From CAVXFB01 sp963760935 (GTDB taxonomy: Bacteria > Planctomycetota > Planctomycetia > Pirellulales > Thermoguttaceae), in assembly GCA_963760935.1 (NCBI GenBank), contig CAVXFB010000006.1:434001-498000 (forward strand): DNA of 64,000 bases. The letters run 5' to 3'. Positions 9,534 through 19,218 of this stretch are shown here, piece after piece. Positions within the stretch are counted from its first letter, which is position 1. Every line of letters starts with the position of its first letter. Made by a program: the position numbers and the translations under genes. A model generated the notes under the pieces. It worked only from the letters and a program-made list of their open reading frames with translations, did no database searches and was not told the origin of the DNA.

Positions 9534-10796
9534 TTGCACGTGCGGCTGCTATATATCACTGCTGAAATGCCGTTTGGAACAGGAGAAGCGTTCTTCATTC
9601 CCGAGGTGAAGGAAATCATTCGCCGCGGACACGACGTACTCATCGTGCCGCGCTCGGCGTCGGCCGGCGTTTTCAACGGCGCGGCCGAGGGACTGCGGGA
9701 CGTAAGCATCGAGGCACCGGTCTTCTCGTTGGGAATCCTCGTGTCGGCGATTGCGGAAGCGGCTCGCAGCCCATTGCGATCGGCCAGAAGCATCGCCGGC
9801 GTGCTCCTTTGTAGCAGCCCACGTGCCCTGTTTCGCAATTTGATGGTCTTGCCAAAGGCCCTCTGGCTCGCTCGCCTTGGGCGCCAATGGAATGCGGACC
9901 ACATTCACGCCCATTGGGCCTCGACGATGGCGACGATGGCCATGGTGGCGGGAGAAGTGGCCGACATTCCTTGGAGCTTTACAGCGCACCGCGGCGACAT
10001 CGTGAGTAACAACCTCTTGGCAAGGAAGGCAAAAAAGGGTTCCTTTGTTCGTTTCATCTCGCAGAGTGGGATGGCGCTGGCCCGATCGCGTGGCGTGAGA
10101 GAATGCGGAGACAAGCTGCAAGTCATCCACATGGGGGCGGCCCTGCCGTCGGCGGCTCCGCGGGAAGTGGCAGCCGAGAATACCAACCACATCCTGTGCG
10201 CGGCTAACCTCATCCCCGTAAAAGGGCACCGCTACTTGCTCGAAGCCGTCCATCGCCTGAAACAACGCGGTGTTCATTGTCGTCTGACGGTTGCCGGCAG
10301 CGGTCCATTGCTGACTGACTTGCAGAAAGCGTGCGAACTGCTTGCCATCGAAGATTGTGTCAGTTTTGTCGGGCAGTTGCCGCACGACGATCTGCTGCGC
10401 CTCTATCAGGATGGGAAAGTCGCCGTGGTGGTCTTGCCGAGCGTCGATTTGGGTGGAGGGCTGCACGAGGGCATTCCGGTCACGCTGATCGAGGCCATGG
10501 CCAGTGGCGTCCCGGTCGTCGCGACGCGCACTGGCGGAATACCTGAACTGCTCGGCGATGGCGCGGGAGTGATGGTTCCGGGTGGCGATTCGGCAGCGCT
10601 CGCCGACGCGATCGAAGAGGTCCTTCACGATACGGATCTTCGAAACGAAATCGCCAAACGTGGGAAGTGTCGAGTGGAAAGCGAGTTTGCCACGGAAAGC
10701 GTGGTCGCACGACTGCTCGATCGCATCGAGGCCACCCTCCCGGCTCAGCGGCGGACGCCCGGTCATTGTCCGGTAGAAGCAGGCGTGCGGCCATGA
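9534..10796 (+). CDS. GT4 family glycosyltransferase
   Basis: A 420-residue GT-B transferase. It has an N-terminal acceptor domain (LYITAEMPFGTGEAFFIPEV), a donor domain starting around HILCAANLIPVKGHRYLLEA, and the EGIPVTLIEAMASGVPVVAT segment with the ExxxxxxxE pattern typical of GT4. The ITAEMPFGTGE start resembles colanic-acid WcaL-type transferases. The start is ambiguous: TTG at 9534 or GTG at 9540, two codons later. The stop overlaps the next gene's ATG by four bases. Confidence 0.87.
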   Translation: MHVRLLYITAEMPFGTGEAFFIPEVKEIIRRGHDVLIVPRSASAGVFNGAAEGLRDVSIEAPVFSLGILVSAIAEAARSPLRSARSIAGVLLCSSPRALFRNLMVLPKALWLARLGRQWNADHIHAHWASTMATMAMVAGEVADIPWSFTAHRGDIVSNNLLARKAKKGSFVRFISQSGMALARSRGVRECGDKLQVIHMGAALPSAAPREVAAENTNHILCAANLIPVKGHRYLLEAVHRLKQRGVHCRLTVAGSGPLLTDLQKACELLAIEDCVSFVGQLPHDDLLRLYQDGKVAVVVLPSVDLGGGLHEGIPVTLIEAMASGVPVVATRTGGIPELLGDGAGVMVPGGDSAALADAIEEVLHDTDLRNEIAKRGKCRVESEFATESVVARLLDRIEATLPAQRRTPGHCPVEAGVRP

Positions 10797-12035
10797 ATAT
10801 CCTGCTGATTAACCATTATGCGGGCTCGCCGACGCACGGCATGGAGTATCGCCCTTATTATCTCGCGAGAGAATGGGTCCGATCGGGGCACCGTGTGACC
10901 ATTGCCGCGGCTTCCTACTCGCATTTGCGATTGCAGCAGCCCAAAATGAATGGCGAGATTACCGAAGAGCAGATCGATGGCATTCGTTACGTGTGGCTGC
11001 GGACGCCCGAGTATGAGGGCAATGGCGTGCGGCGGGTGCGGAACATGGCGGCCTTCGTGCGCCAATTGCGGCGGCACGAATCTGACGTCGTCGGCGCTCG
11101 CGCCCGACGCGGTAATTGCCTCGTCACCGCATCCGTTCGTCGTCCTGCCGGCGCGTCGCATTGCCCGGAAATGTTCGGCGCGGCTTATTTTCGAGGTGCG
11201 CGACTTGTGGCCGCTGACCCTCCTGCACCTGAGCGCGATGTCGCGATGGCATCCGTTTATTCAATTGCTCCAGTGGACGGAAAACTACGCCTACCGGCAT
11301 GCCGACCGCGTGGTCTCGGTGCTTCCCAAGGCCGCCGACTATATGCAGGCGCACGGCATGAAGCCGGAGAAGTTTGCCTGTGTGCCCAATGGAATTTGTC
11401 TGGAAGCCTGGGCGCATGCAGATGGGCAATTGCCAGAGCAGCATGCGAACGAATTGGAGCGTTTGAAAAAAGATGGCCGTTTTCTGGTCGGCTATCTGGG
11501 ACAGCATGGCGTCTCGAATGCCTTGGGATCATTCCTTGCCGCCGGCCCGTTGGTTCGCGAGCGTGCTTTGCTTGTCTTGGTGGGGCAAGGTCCGGAAAAG
11601 GAGCGGTTGCAAGCCCAGGCAGCGGCGTACGGGACTGACAATATCGCGTTCCTGCCCCCGGTGACGAAGCAGACAGTGCCTGTCATGTTGGCGTCGATGG
11701 ATGCACTGTTTTTGGGCTGGAACCGCCAACCCCTGTACCGCTATGGCATCAGTCCGAATAAACTGATGGAATACATGATGGCCGAGAAGCCCGTGATCCA
11801 CGCCGTTGAGGCAGCGAACGATCCGGTGGCCGAGAGCGGATGTGGCATTTCTTGTCCGCCTGAAGACGCCGGCGCAGTCGCCGCGGCGATTCTGCGTCTG
11901 GCAGATTGCGGCACAGCCGAGCGGCATGCGATGGGCGAGCGCGGCGCCCAATACGTCGTCGCGCATAATAGCTATGCCGCCTTGGCGAACGAATTCCTCA
12001 AAGTAATGGAAACTTCTGAGGTGAAATCAACATGA
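10793..12035 (+). CDS. wbuB: WbuB-like GT4 glycosyltransferase (probable FucNAc transferase), frameshifted near 11090
   Basis: The gene begins at ATG 10793 (MNILLINHYAGSPTHGMEYR) and ends at 12035, about 414 residues. It changes frame between RQLRRHES and ALAPDAVIASSPHPFVVLPA. The start and the KLMEYMMAEKPVIHA segment match the WbuB family, which transfers L-fucosamine derivatives in enteric O-antigens. The UDP-L-FucNAc enzymes at the left end of the window provide the matching donor, which supports the assignment; substrate specificity is still inference. The ATG overlaps the previous stop and the TGA overlaps the next ATG, so the gene sits tightly in an operon. The break is probably an assembly indel. 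Confidence 0.75.
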
Positions 12036-12604
12036 CGACCTACCTGTTCTACCTCGCGACGGGTCCGGCACCGGCGGAAGTCGTGGATTCACAGACGCTT
12101 CCCGATGGGTATCGTTGGGTGCTATGGAAGCCGACGTTACGCAGTTTGGTGCCGCCCGGATTGAAATGGTGGTTGTGTGCCCGCCGTACCCTATGGCACT
12201 ATCTCCATATCTTCGCCTGTCGTGACTATAGCATCTTGCTCATCTATCACGGCGATGCGTTCGTTCATCATTCGTTTGTCGTGCCGCAGTGGTTTCGTTA
12301 TCCATTCATGAGCGGCAATGATCTTCAGATTATAAATACTTGGACCGTTCCGCAGCATCGCGGCCATGGTCTGGCCACATTTGCTCTGAGCCGGATTCTC
12401 GCCGCGTACGCTGCACCGAAACGACGTTTGTGGTATGTTGTGGCCGATAATAATGTAGGCTCGATCCGCGTGGTGGAGAAATGCGGGTTTGTGTTGATCG
12501 GGAAAGGCTCGCGGGTACATAGCGTTTGGAACCGTCTTCTTGACCGGTTTCAAATCCGCGAATGGACGGCCGGCTTCGCCGCCTTCTATGATTGGCTAAA
12601 CTGA
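12032..12604 (+). CDS. GNAT-family N-acetyltransferase
   Basis: A 190-residue protein with a GNAT core: TWTVPQHRGHGLATFALSRI carries the acetyl-CoA-binding (Q/R)xxGx(G/A) loop, and VVADNNVGSIRVVEKCGFVLIG is the conserved C-terminal motif. The N-terminal half has several aromatic residues and a YSILLIY strand. It overlaps the WbuB-like gene by ATGA and the next gene by 13 bp. It may N- or O-acylate a sugar intermediate of this locus; the acceptor cannot be read from sequence. Confidence 0.72.
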   Translation: MTTYLFYLATGPAPAEVVDSQTLPDGYRWVLWKPTLRSLVPPGLKWWLCARRTLWHYLHIFACRDYSILLIYHGDAFVHHSFVVPQWFRYPFMSGNDLQIINTWTVPQHRGHGLATFALSRILAAYAAPKRRLWYVVADNNVGSIRVVEKCGFVLIGKGSRVHSVWNRLLDRFQIREWTAGFAAFYDWLN

Positions 12605-13446
12605 CGAAGAACATAATAGCCTTGTCAAAATCCTACACCGAGCAATTCACCGAATACTATCGCCTATTGGGACTCCCCTGCTACTTGGCTGACGGTACGC
12701 TGTGGCTGGAAGGGAACCGGATGATCTTTCCGGTGGGACCCGTGAGCCGGTCCTATTCCCTTCCACGGAGCACAGCCCGCGAGTTGTTAACCCAATCGCG
12801 TAGCGCGCTCTTGGTGAAGTATACGGACGGCTTCCATGCCGATTTGGCGTCCTCCGCGTGGTACGCCGTCATCTGCAGGTCGTTCGTGGATCTCAGTGAA
12901 TATAATTCGAAGAAGCGGAGCCAGATTCGTAGAGCGCTCCGCGACTGTGTAGCACAGCAGGTGGATGCTCGATACATCGCCGACCATGGCTACGATATAT
13001 ACGCGGCGGCGGCGGTGCGCTACGCGGGCGGTAGAAAATCTGCACCCAAGAGCAAGGAACGCTTTCGGCAGATTATCTTGCAGGCTGAAGAGTTCCAGGA
13101 CGTTATCGACTTCTGGGCCGTTCTCCATGGAGATCAACTGGCGGGCTTTGCCCAGGTGCATCGATTTGGCAGTACAGAGGCCAATTATTCGTCCATGACG
13201 TTCGATCCGGCGTTTTTTCGGTCATATGCGTCCTACGCATTGATCTACCGCATGAACGAGCACTATCTGCGGGAGAATCGCGTGGAATACGTCAACGATG
13301 GTTTCCGATCACTGCTTCATCGTACCGAACTGCAGAGTTTCCTCATCAGCAAGTTTGGATTCGAACGAGCTTTCACGCATTTATACGTTTACTATAAGCC
13401 GCTCGTTGCACTGATCATGACTTCACCCACGAGCCTCGCCGCCTGA
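12592..13446 (+). CDS. GNAT/FemAB-like acyltransferase-fold protein
   Basis: A 284-residue protein that I recognise only at fold level. The basic YNSKKRSQIRRALRD stretch, the AVLHGDQLAGFAQVHRFGS strand pair and the C-terminal VEYVNDGFRSLLHRTELQSFLISKFGFE resemble FemAB/GNAT-like proteins found in polysaccharide loci. These move acyl or aminoacyl groups; the substrate here is unknown. The start is TTG at 12592, inside the end of the previous gene. It is the second of three acyltransferase-like genes in this locus. Confidence 0.55.
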   Translation: MAKLTKNIIALSKSYTEQFTEYYRLLGLPCYLADGTLWLEGNRMIFPVGPVSRSYSLPRSTARELLTQSRSALLVKYTDGFHADLASSAWYAVICRSFVDLSEYNSKKRSQIRRALRDCVAQQVDARYIADHGYDIYAAAAVRYAGGRKSAPKSKERFRQIILQAEEFQDVIDFWAVLHGDQLAGFAQVHRFGSTEANYSSMTFDPAFFRSYASYALIYRMNEHYLRENRVEYVNDGFRSLLHRTELQSFLISKFGFERAFTHLYVYYKPLVALIMTSPTSLAA

Positions 13447-13530
13447 TGGGTAGGTTAGCCGGCGTTTTGCCGCCTTAACGAATTACATTCAGCTAGAACC
13501 AAGACAAGAGCGTGAGTCGGGGGAAAAGCT

Positions 13531-14355
13531 ATGGAGCGTGGTGACATGCGAATCGAGGATCGCGGCGATGCCATTGCCAAAATGTATACGAGTTCCATGT
13601 ATGGGATCTGGGGCTCAAGACGGCCGCGTCTACAAGATTGGGAGCGACAATTGCTTGAGAGCTATTGTCCGGATCATCGCGCATCGATTCTAGTTGTTGG
13701 CTGTGGCAACGGGCGGGAGACCTTTGCTATCCATGAGACGGGATTCCATAACGTTCAGGGTGTCGACATCACTCCCGCCTTTGTCGACTTGCAGCGTAGC
13801 CAAAGTCGCGAGCTAGGAATCGACGTTGAGTTCACTGTGGCTCGAGCCGACGCCCTACCATTTGCCGACGAGCACTTCGACGTACTGACGATGTTCGTGA
13901 ACATCTATGGGCATATCACTCCCAGGTCACTGCGGCTCGAGGTGCTCGACGAAGCGCGACGGGTTCTTAAACCCGGCGGCATCCTGTTCATTGAAGCTAC
14001 ATCGCGCTACCATGGGTATCGTTACCGCGTTGCAATGTATGCCTTGGATATGCTGCATCGCTTGTACAATCCTTGTCTACTCGAACCGGGCGACAAGCTG
14101 ATGCGCAGCGCGCGGAAGCTGGGCGTGGCACCATCGGCATACCCCCGCAGCCACTGGTTTCGGCCCGGTGAAATTGATGCTGAGGCGGCCACGGCGCCGC
14201 TGGAAGTATTGCGAGCAACGACCGTAAAAGGCTTTATCGAAGAACCAAGCGGCCATGCAACGAGCTATCGCGGCAAACGGGGACTGCTCTATGTGTTGCG
14301 TAAGCCGTCGGTCACGGCGGCGACAACCGTATGCGCGCCGTCCAACACGCAATGA
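13531..14355 (+). CDS. Class I SAM-dependent methyltransferase
   Basis: A 274-residue methyltransferase. Motif I is ILVVGCGNGRETF, followed by the acidic end of strand 2 in GVDIT. FADEHFDVLTMF is the post-II region, and EARRVLKPGGILFIEAT is the typical motif III. A GGGG-containing ribosome site lies a few bases upstream of ATG 13531. It stands 84 bp after the previous gene, so it may begin a new transcript. A small-molecule or sugar O-methylation role fits the context, but the acceptor is unknown. Confidence 0.8.
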   Translation: MERGDMRIEDRGDAIAKMYTSSMYGIWGSRRPRLQDWERQLLESYCPDHRASILVVGCGNGRETFAIHETGFHNVQGVDITPAFVDLQRSQSRELGIDVEFTVARADALPFADEHFDVLTMFVNIYGHITPRSLRLEVLDEARRVLKPGGILFIEATSRYHGYRYRVAMYALDMLHRLYNPCLLEPGDKLMRSARKLGVAPSAYPRSHWFRPGEIDAEAATAPLEVLRATTVKGFIEEPSGHATSYRGKRGLLYVLRKPSVTAATTVCAPSNTQ

Positions 14356-14452
14356 CGCGTGTTGCAACAATAATGTGTCGCCGGAAAGACCGAGCAAGAG
14401 CACGGCGTTGTTGTTCGCCGCATCACGCAGCGAAACGAAAGGGGTGTGAAGA

Positions 14453-14569
14453 ATGCTCTTTAGTTTGAAAGGCTTCAGCCTATTCGCTTGGAAAGTCGGG
14501 CACTATCGGCGAGGGGTGACGGGGGCAGGCAATAGCACCGGTGTCGACTTCGAGAACGTGACATGCTAA
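14453..14569 (+). CDS. Possible 38-residue leader or start of the aminotransferase reading frame
   Basis: A short frame with a GGTGTGAAG just upstream encodes a basic-hydrophobic peptide starting MLFSLKGFSLFAWKVG. Its TAA overlaps the ATG of the aminotransferase (ATGCTAA at 14563-14569). It could be a translationally coupled leader, a displaced N-terminus of the aminotransferase (which has two other frame breaks), or chance. I do not recognise it. Confidence 0.25.
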   Translation: MLFSLKGFSLFAWKVGHYRRGVTGAGNSTGVDFENVTC

Positions 14570-15726
14570 CGGATCCAGGGGTTGCAAAATTCTGCACGGC
14601 GATTGAACGCTTCTTTGGCGGTGGCCGGTGTTTCGTCCTGGCCAAGGGGCGCGTGGGACTGTACGTGGGACTCCGCGCCTTGGTTTGCCTCGTGGTTCTA
14701 CGGTCCTCATGCCCGGCTACACCTGCATGGTGGTGCCATCGGCCGTGCAATTCGCAGGTTTGAAATCGGCCTATGTCGACATCGATCCGCAAACCTACAA
14801 CATCGATCCCCGACGGCTGGATGAGATTGCCGATAGCAATGTGGCCGCACTGATCATACAGCATACTTATGGAATACCCTGCGAGATGACTCCGCTCATG
14901 CAATGGGCCCGGTCGCGGGGCATCATCGTGATCGAAGATTGCTGCCACGCTTTTGGGTCGACGTATCAGGGGCAATTGTGCGGAACCTTCGGCCGCTTCG
15001 CGTTCATGTCGGGCCAATGGAACAAGCCTTTTTCCACCGGCCTCGGCGGCATGCTTCTGGTGAACGACCCAGCCATTGCCAGTTGCGTCGAGCAGATTCT
15101 CCAGAACGAGGGCTCTGCGCCCGGGCGAGTCAAGGAACTCGTGCTCCGTGCCCAGACAATGGCATTCAAGTTGTTTGTACGACCAGCAACGGCGATGCGA
15201 ATCACGTCGCTGTATCGGTCCCTGAATCGCTTTGGCATGGCAATCGGTAGCTCCTCGCAAGACGAGTTGCGCGGCGAGATGCCGTCTCGGTATCTGGCAG
15301 GCAATGGCCGCTTGCCAGGCCCGTGAGGGGCTGCGGGAAATGGCGGGCATCCGTGAGAATATCGAACACCGCATACGGCTGACGGCGTTCTATCACGCCC
15401 GGTTGCCGAGCCTGGGTTTCGCGCCTCTGGAGTATCCGGACGCGGCGCGGCTGCCACTGCTGCGATATCCCGTGCGGGTTGCGAACAAGCAGGAGGTCCT
15501 GGAGCGGGCCATCGCCGCGCGTGTCGAAATTGGGTCGTGGTTCGAGGTGCCGCTTCATCCGGCCGGAACATCACTGGAAACGTTCGGCTATCGTGTGGGG
15601 ATGTGCCCCGAAGGCGAAGCCGCGTGTCGTGAAGTGATTAACCTACCGACGCACCGTCGCGTCAGCGAAGAAGTGGCCGAGCGGACGCTCAAGTTCCTGC
15701 AAAAGGAAGGGCGGCCTGCGGCATGA
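14563..15726 (+). CDS. DegT/DnrJ/EryC1-type aminotransferase, broken by two frameshifts
   Basis: Three frames join into one PLP-dependent aminotransferase of about 387 residues. The N-terminal AKGRVGLYVGLRAL continues in another frame from about 14690 as GLPRGSTVLMPGYTCMVVPSA. That frame contains IIVIEDCCHAFGSTYQ, the Asp/His pair of the PLP pocket, and GQWNKPFSTGLGG, whose Lys is the likely Schiff-base residue. Near 15300 the frame shifts again, to REGLREMAGIRENIEHRI and the C-terminal small domain. It ends with TGA overlapping the ATG of the sugar transferase. The enzyme probably makes an amino sugar for this glycan. One break looks like a deletion and the other like an insertion, so assembly errors are the simplest explanation. 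Confidence 0.72.
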
Positions 15727-16358
15727 TGAAACGCTTGTTGGACATCATGGCGGCGAGCGTTGGCCTGCTGGTCCTGTCGCCCCTGTGGATTATTTTAGCA
15801 CTGCTGGTAAAGTGCAGTTCTCCCGGTCCGGTGATCTTTCGACAAGAGCGGATTGGACGCGGGTTTCAGCCTTTCAATCTCTATAAGTTTCGCACGATGG
15901 TTCGCGATGCGCCGCGGCTGGGAGGTCAGATCACGTGCCAGGGCGACCCGCGCGTCACTCGAGTCGGCAGACTGCTGCGCGACAGCAAGTTCGACGAACT
16001 GCCGCAATTGTTCAATGTGTTGCGCGGCGACATGAGCCTAGTTGGCCCGCGTCCCGAGGTATCGCGTTACGTGGAAATGTTTCGTGATGACTACCGAGTG
16101 ATTCTTCAGGTACGACCAGGCATCACTGATCTGGCGTCGATTCGATACCGGGACGAGGCGGCAATTCTCTCCGCCGCAAGCGACGCCGAGCAGGAATATG
16201 TCGGTCGAGTATTGCCCGAAAAGATTCGCCTGGCCAAGGAATACGTCAGCCGGCAATCGACCGGGCTCGATCTAACCATCATTTTCGGCACGTTAGTCGG
16301 GCTGGCGAGCGATCGAGTCGCAGGATGGTTCGGTCACCGGGCAAAGGTGCAGCCATGA
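15723..16358 (+). CDS. Initiating sugar-phosphate transferase (bacterial sugar transferase family)
   Basis: A 211-residue protein with one N-terminal hydrophobic segment (MAASVGLLVLSPLWIILALLV) followed by the diagnostic FRQERIGRGFQPFNLYKFRTM, DELPQLFNVLRGDMSLVGPRPE and QVRPGITDLASIRY motifs. It belongs to the short, PglC-like class without the extra membrane domain of WcaJ/WbaP. These enzymes move a sugar-1-phosphate from a UDP-sugar to undecaprenyl phosphate, starting each repeat unit. The ATG overlaps the upstream aminotransferase stop (ATGA). Given the locus, a UDP-amino-sugar donor is plausible. Confidence 0.9.
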   Translation: MMKRLLDIMAASVGLLVLSPLWIILALLVKCSSPGPVIFRQERIGRGFQPFNLYKFRTMVRDAPRLGGQITCQGDPRVTRVGRLLRDSKFDELPQLFNVLRGDMSLVGPRPEVSRYVEMFRDDYRVILQVRPGITDLASIRYRDEAAILSAASDAEQEYVGRVLPEKIRLAKEYVSRQSTGLDLTIIFGTLVGLASDRVAGWFGHRAKVQP

Positions 16359-16523
16359 CGCGTAAGGTTTCGATATACTGGAAGAAGCGGTCTACTAGAG
16401 GCATTAGCCGGCCCATGAAGCAGTGATGAAAGCAGGAATCGATTTTCCCGTCGCGCCGGCCGAGTGCCCGACTTATCCGGACGATATTGCGGCCGACAAA
16501 AGCGTAGCGACGTCGTTGCCACG

Positions 16524-17795
16524 ATGATATTGGACAACTCGATGATGCAAGTTCCATTTTTCCGTCCGTCGATCACCGAAGCCGAGATCGCCGAGGTAGT
16601 CGCCTGCCTGCGCTCTGGCTGGTTGACGACGGGGCCACGCACAAAGCAGTTCGAGACCGAACTGGCGCGGCAGACCGGCGGCAAGCACGCGGTTGCCGTT
16701 AACTCGTGCACGGCCGCCTTGCACCTGGCCGTGGAGGCGCTGGGCTTGAAATCGGGCGATGCCGTACTTGTGCCGACAATGACTTTTGCCGCCACGGCCG
16801 AGGTGGTGCGCTATCAGGGAGCTGTTCCCCTGTTGGTCGATTGCGATCCCGTGACGCTCAATATGGATTTGGCCGACGCCGAGCGGAAGATCAAACAACT
16901 CCGCGCCGGCCACACGCCACTGTCGCCGGCGCTTCGAGTTGTCGGCGTCATGCCCGTGCACGTCGGTGGGCTGATGATGGACATGGAGGCCGTACAGGCG
17001 TTCGCCAATCGGCATGATCTCTGGGTGGTGGAAGACGCCGCGCACAGCTTTCCGGCCGCGTACCGCCATGCCAGCCCCTCGTCTAGCGGCGTTGCCGAGG
17101 GAGAGAGCATTGGCTCGCGATGGCAGCGCTGTGGCGAAAACACAGCGGCGGTCACCTGCTTCTCCTTCTATGCCAACAAGACGATGACGACCGGTGAAGG
17201 GGGAATGGCCGTGACGGACCACGCTGACTTGGCTGATCGCATGCGGCGGATGTCGCTGCACGGCTTGTCGCATGATGCCTGGAAACGCTATGCGGGCGAC
17301 AACGCCTGGGACTATCGCATCGTGGCCCCCGGCTACAAGTACAACTTGACCGACGTGGCGGCCGCCATCGGCATTCACCAGTTGGCTCGCTCCGAGGACA
17401 TGCGGTGCCAGCGTGAGACGATCGCACGCCATTTTCGCGAGCGGCTCGCGGACGTGGAACAGCTAGAGTTACCGCCGGATCCGGCCGACCGCGTTCACGC
17501 GTGGCACCTGTTCCCCATCCGGCTGCGATTGGATCGACTGTCGATCGATCGCAACGATTTCATGATGGCGCTTCGCGAGCGAGGCGTCGGATGCTCGGTC
17601 CATTGGCGGCCGTTGCATCTGCATCCCTACTACGAAGAGACGTTCGGCTGGCAGCCGGGGCACCTGCCCGTCGCTTCCGCCCAGTGGCCGCGGCTGATTA
17701 CTCTGCCGTTGTTCCCCGGCATGCAGCCCGACGAACAGGACCACGTTCTGCAAGTGGTCCGGGCATTGTGCGAACAACATGCGGAAGGACATTAG
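16524..17795 (+). CDS. DegT/DnrJ/EryC1/StrS family aminotransferase
   Basis: A 423-residue intact nucleotide-sugar aminotransferase. It shows the usual N-terminus (VPFFRPSITEAEIAEVVACL, then RSGWLTTGPRTKQFE), LWVVEDAAHSFPAAY with the PLP-contacting Asp/His, and CFSFYANKTMTTGEGGM containing the catalytic Lys. About 25 residues between the EDAAH and SFYANK motifs (ASPSSSGVAEGESIGSRWQR) look like an insert or extended loop. The start at 16524 fits the family N-terminus better than the in-frame position 16464. It probably transfers an amino group from glutamate to a keto-sugar nucleotide. Confidence 0.88.
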   Translation: MILDNSMMQVPFFRPSITEAEIAEVVACLRSGWLTTGPRTKQFETELARQTGGKHAVAVNSCTAALHLAVEALGLKSGDAVLVPTMTFAATAEVVRYQGAVPLLVDCDPVTLNMDLADAERKIKQLRAGHTPLSPALRVVGVMPVHVGGLMMDMEAVQAFANRHDLWVVEDAAHSFPAAYRHASPSSSGVAEGESIGSRWQRCGENTAAVTCFSFYANKTMTTGEGGMAVTDHADLADRMRRMSLHGLSHDAWKRYAGDNAWDYRIVAPGYKYNLTDVAAAIGIHQLARSEDMRCQRETIARHFRERLADVEQLELPPDPADRVHAWHLFPIRLRLDRLSIDRNDFMMALRERGVGCSVHWRPLHLHPYYEETFGWQPGHLPVASAQWPRLITLPLFPGMQPDEQDHVLQVVRALCEQHAEGH

Positions 17796-17796
17796 G

Positions 17797-18774
17797 ATGC
17801 CAAAAGAGCGCTCTGAACCGATGTCCAGCCGACGCGATAGCGATTCGGCCGTGGTATGGCCAGAGGGAAAGACCTTTGCCTTCACTGTCTTCGACGACAC
17901 CGACGATGCCACACTGGAAAACGTTGGTCGAGTGTATTCGTTCTTGGCCGATTGCGGCATACGCACCACAAAGTCGGTATGGGTCGTATCGGGCGATCCT
18001 GCGCAGGGGAGCCATGCGGCGCCGACCTGCGATGATGTCGGCTATCGGCAATGGCTGCTGGATCTGAAACAGCAAGGGTTTGAAATCGGTTTTCACAATT
18101 GCACGTGGCATGGCACGCCACGAGAGGGTGTTCAGGCTGGATTGAAACAATTTGCCACAATTTTTGGCAACGATCCTGCCACTGCGGCAAATCACACCGG
18201 CGTCGATGAATCCATGTACTGGGGCGATGCCCGGCTAAGCCACTGGCGAAAGGCCGTCTACAACCTGCTTACCCGCTTTCACAACCGCGGTAAGTATCGC
18301 GGACACGTCGAGGGTGATGTATACTTCTGGGGTGACCTTTGTCAACAGTCCATCAAATACTTCCGCAACTTTACTTTCAAGGATGTTAATACTCTGAAGT
18401 CGTGTCCCTTCATGCCGTACCATGATCCTCTGAAGCCATATGTGAACTACTGGTTTGCATCGTCCGATGGCCATGATGTCCGCATGTTCAATGAATGCGT
18501 CAGTGAGGCGAATCAGGATCGTCTAGAGGAGGAGGGAGGCGCGTGCATCATGTACACGCACTTTGCCAGCGGTTTTGCTGGAGACGGCGCCCTAGACCCA
18601 CGTTTTCGCCAGCTCATCACCCGCCTCTCCAAGAAGAATGGCTGGTTCGTCCCCGTCGTCACATTGCTCGATCACCTGCTGCAAGTAAACGGTCATCATC
18701 AAATTTCCAACGCGGAGCGAGCGCGGATAGAACGAAAATGGCTTTGGCAAAAGCTTTTTTCCGGAACGACCTGA
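17797..18774 (+). CDS. Polysaccharide deacetylase-superfamily protein
   Basis: A 325-residue protein with a deacetylase-like core: KTFAFTVFDDTDDATLENV at the first motif, FEIGFHNCTWHGTPREG with two His where the metal ligands would lie, and late conserved blocks around ACIMYTHFASGF. It departs from the standard CE4 pattern (FDDTD rather than FDDG), so the activity is uncertain; a sugar-modifying hydrolase is likely. AAGGA at 17784-17788 favours ATG 17797 over the earlier in-frame ATG at 17779. It begins directly after the aminotransferase stop. Confidence 0.68.
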   Translation: MPKERSEPMSSRRDSDSAVVWPEGKTFAFTVFDDTDDATLENVGRVYSFLADCGIRTTKSVWVVSGDPAQGSHAAPTCDDVGYRQWLLDLKQQGFEIGFHNCTWHGTPREGVQAGLKQFATIFGNDPATAANHTGVDESMYWGDARLSHWRKAVYNLLTRFHNRGKYRGHVEGDVYFWGDLCQQSIKYFRNFTFKDVNTLKSCPFMPYHDPLKPYVNYWFASSDGHDVRMFNECVSEANQDRLEEEGGACIMYTHFASGFAGDGALDPRFRQLITRLSKKNGWFVPVVTLLDHLLQVNGHHQISNAERARIERKWLWQKLFSGTT

Positions 18775-18902
18775 GACCGATGATAGAGGGAGGAGAGGAA
18801 AGAGGGGATAGACGAGAGAACGGGTCGGCTCACGACCCAGCAGCGCCTGTTATTGCGACGACGTTTTCCCACTGCGAATAGCTCAGTACCAACCATTAGA
18901 TC

Positions 18903-19130
18903 ATGAATGAACAGTTAAAAGAGACGATTGCACACACGCTCAACGTGGACCCGGCCGAATTGACGACCGACAAGCAGCTGGCGGATTTTGACGATTGGGA
19001 TTCCGTAACGGTCTTGACCCTGATGTTCGTTTTGGGCAAGGAATTGGGGACTGAGATCATGCCGGACGAGGTCACGGACCTGCGCACGTTTGGCGACATC
19101 GAGAAGCTCGTGGCCTCCAAGCAAAACTGA
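18903..19130 (+). CDS. Acyl carrier protein (first of two)
   Basis: A 75-residue acidic protein with a phosphopantetheine-attachment motif, DFDDWDSVTVLTL (Ser34). The acidic four-helix pattern and the length match stand-alone ACPs. It precedes a KASIII-like enzyme and comes ahead of a second ACP at 20750, so it is probably a dedicated carrier for this cassette rather than the fatty-acid AcpP, whose usual motif is DSLD(T/S)VE. Confidence 0.88.
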   Translation: MNEQLKETIAHTLNVDPAELTTDKQLADFDDWDSVTVLTLMFVLGKELGTEIMPDEVTDLRTFGDIEKLVASKQN

Positions 19131-19218
19131 AAGCTATTCCCTAAGCGAACAAAAATGACGCCGATTGTTCCATCCCGGGACTTCTAGTACGATTTCAAAC
19201 CTCGCAACGCACAAGACC

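Noticed and set aside
18775..18902. Purine-rich stretch after the second deacetylase as a regulatory element
   Set aside because: It has runs of GAGGAGAGGA-like sequence but no hairpin or known motif; it may be only a low-complexity spacer.
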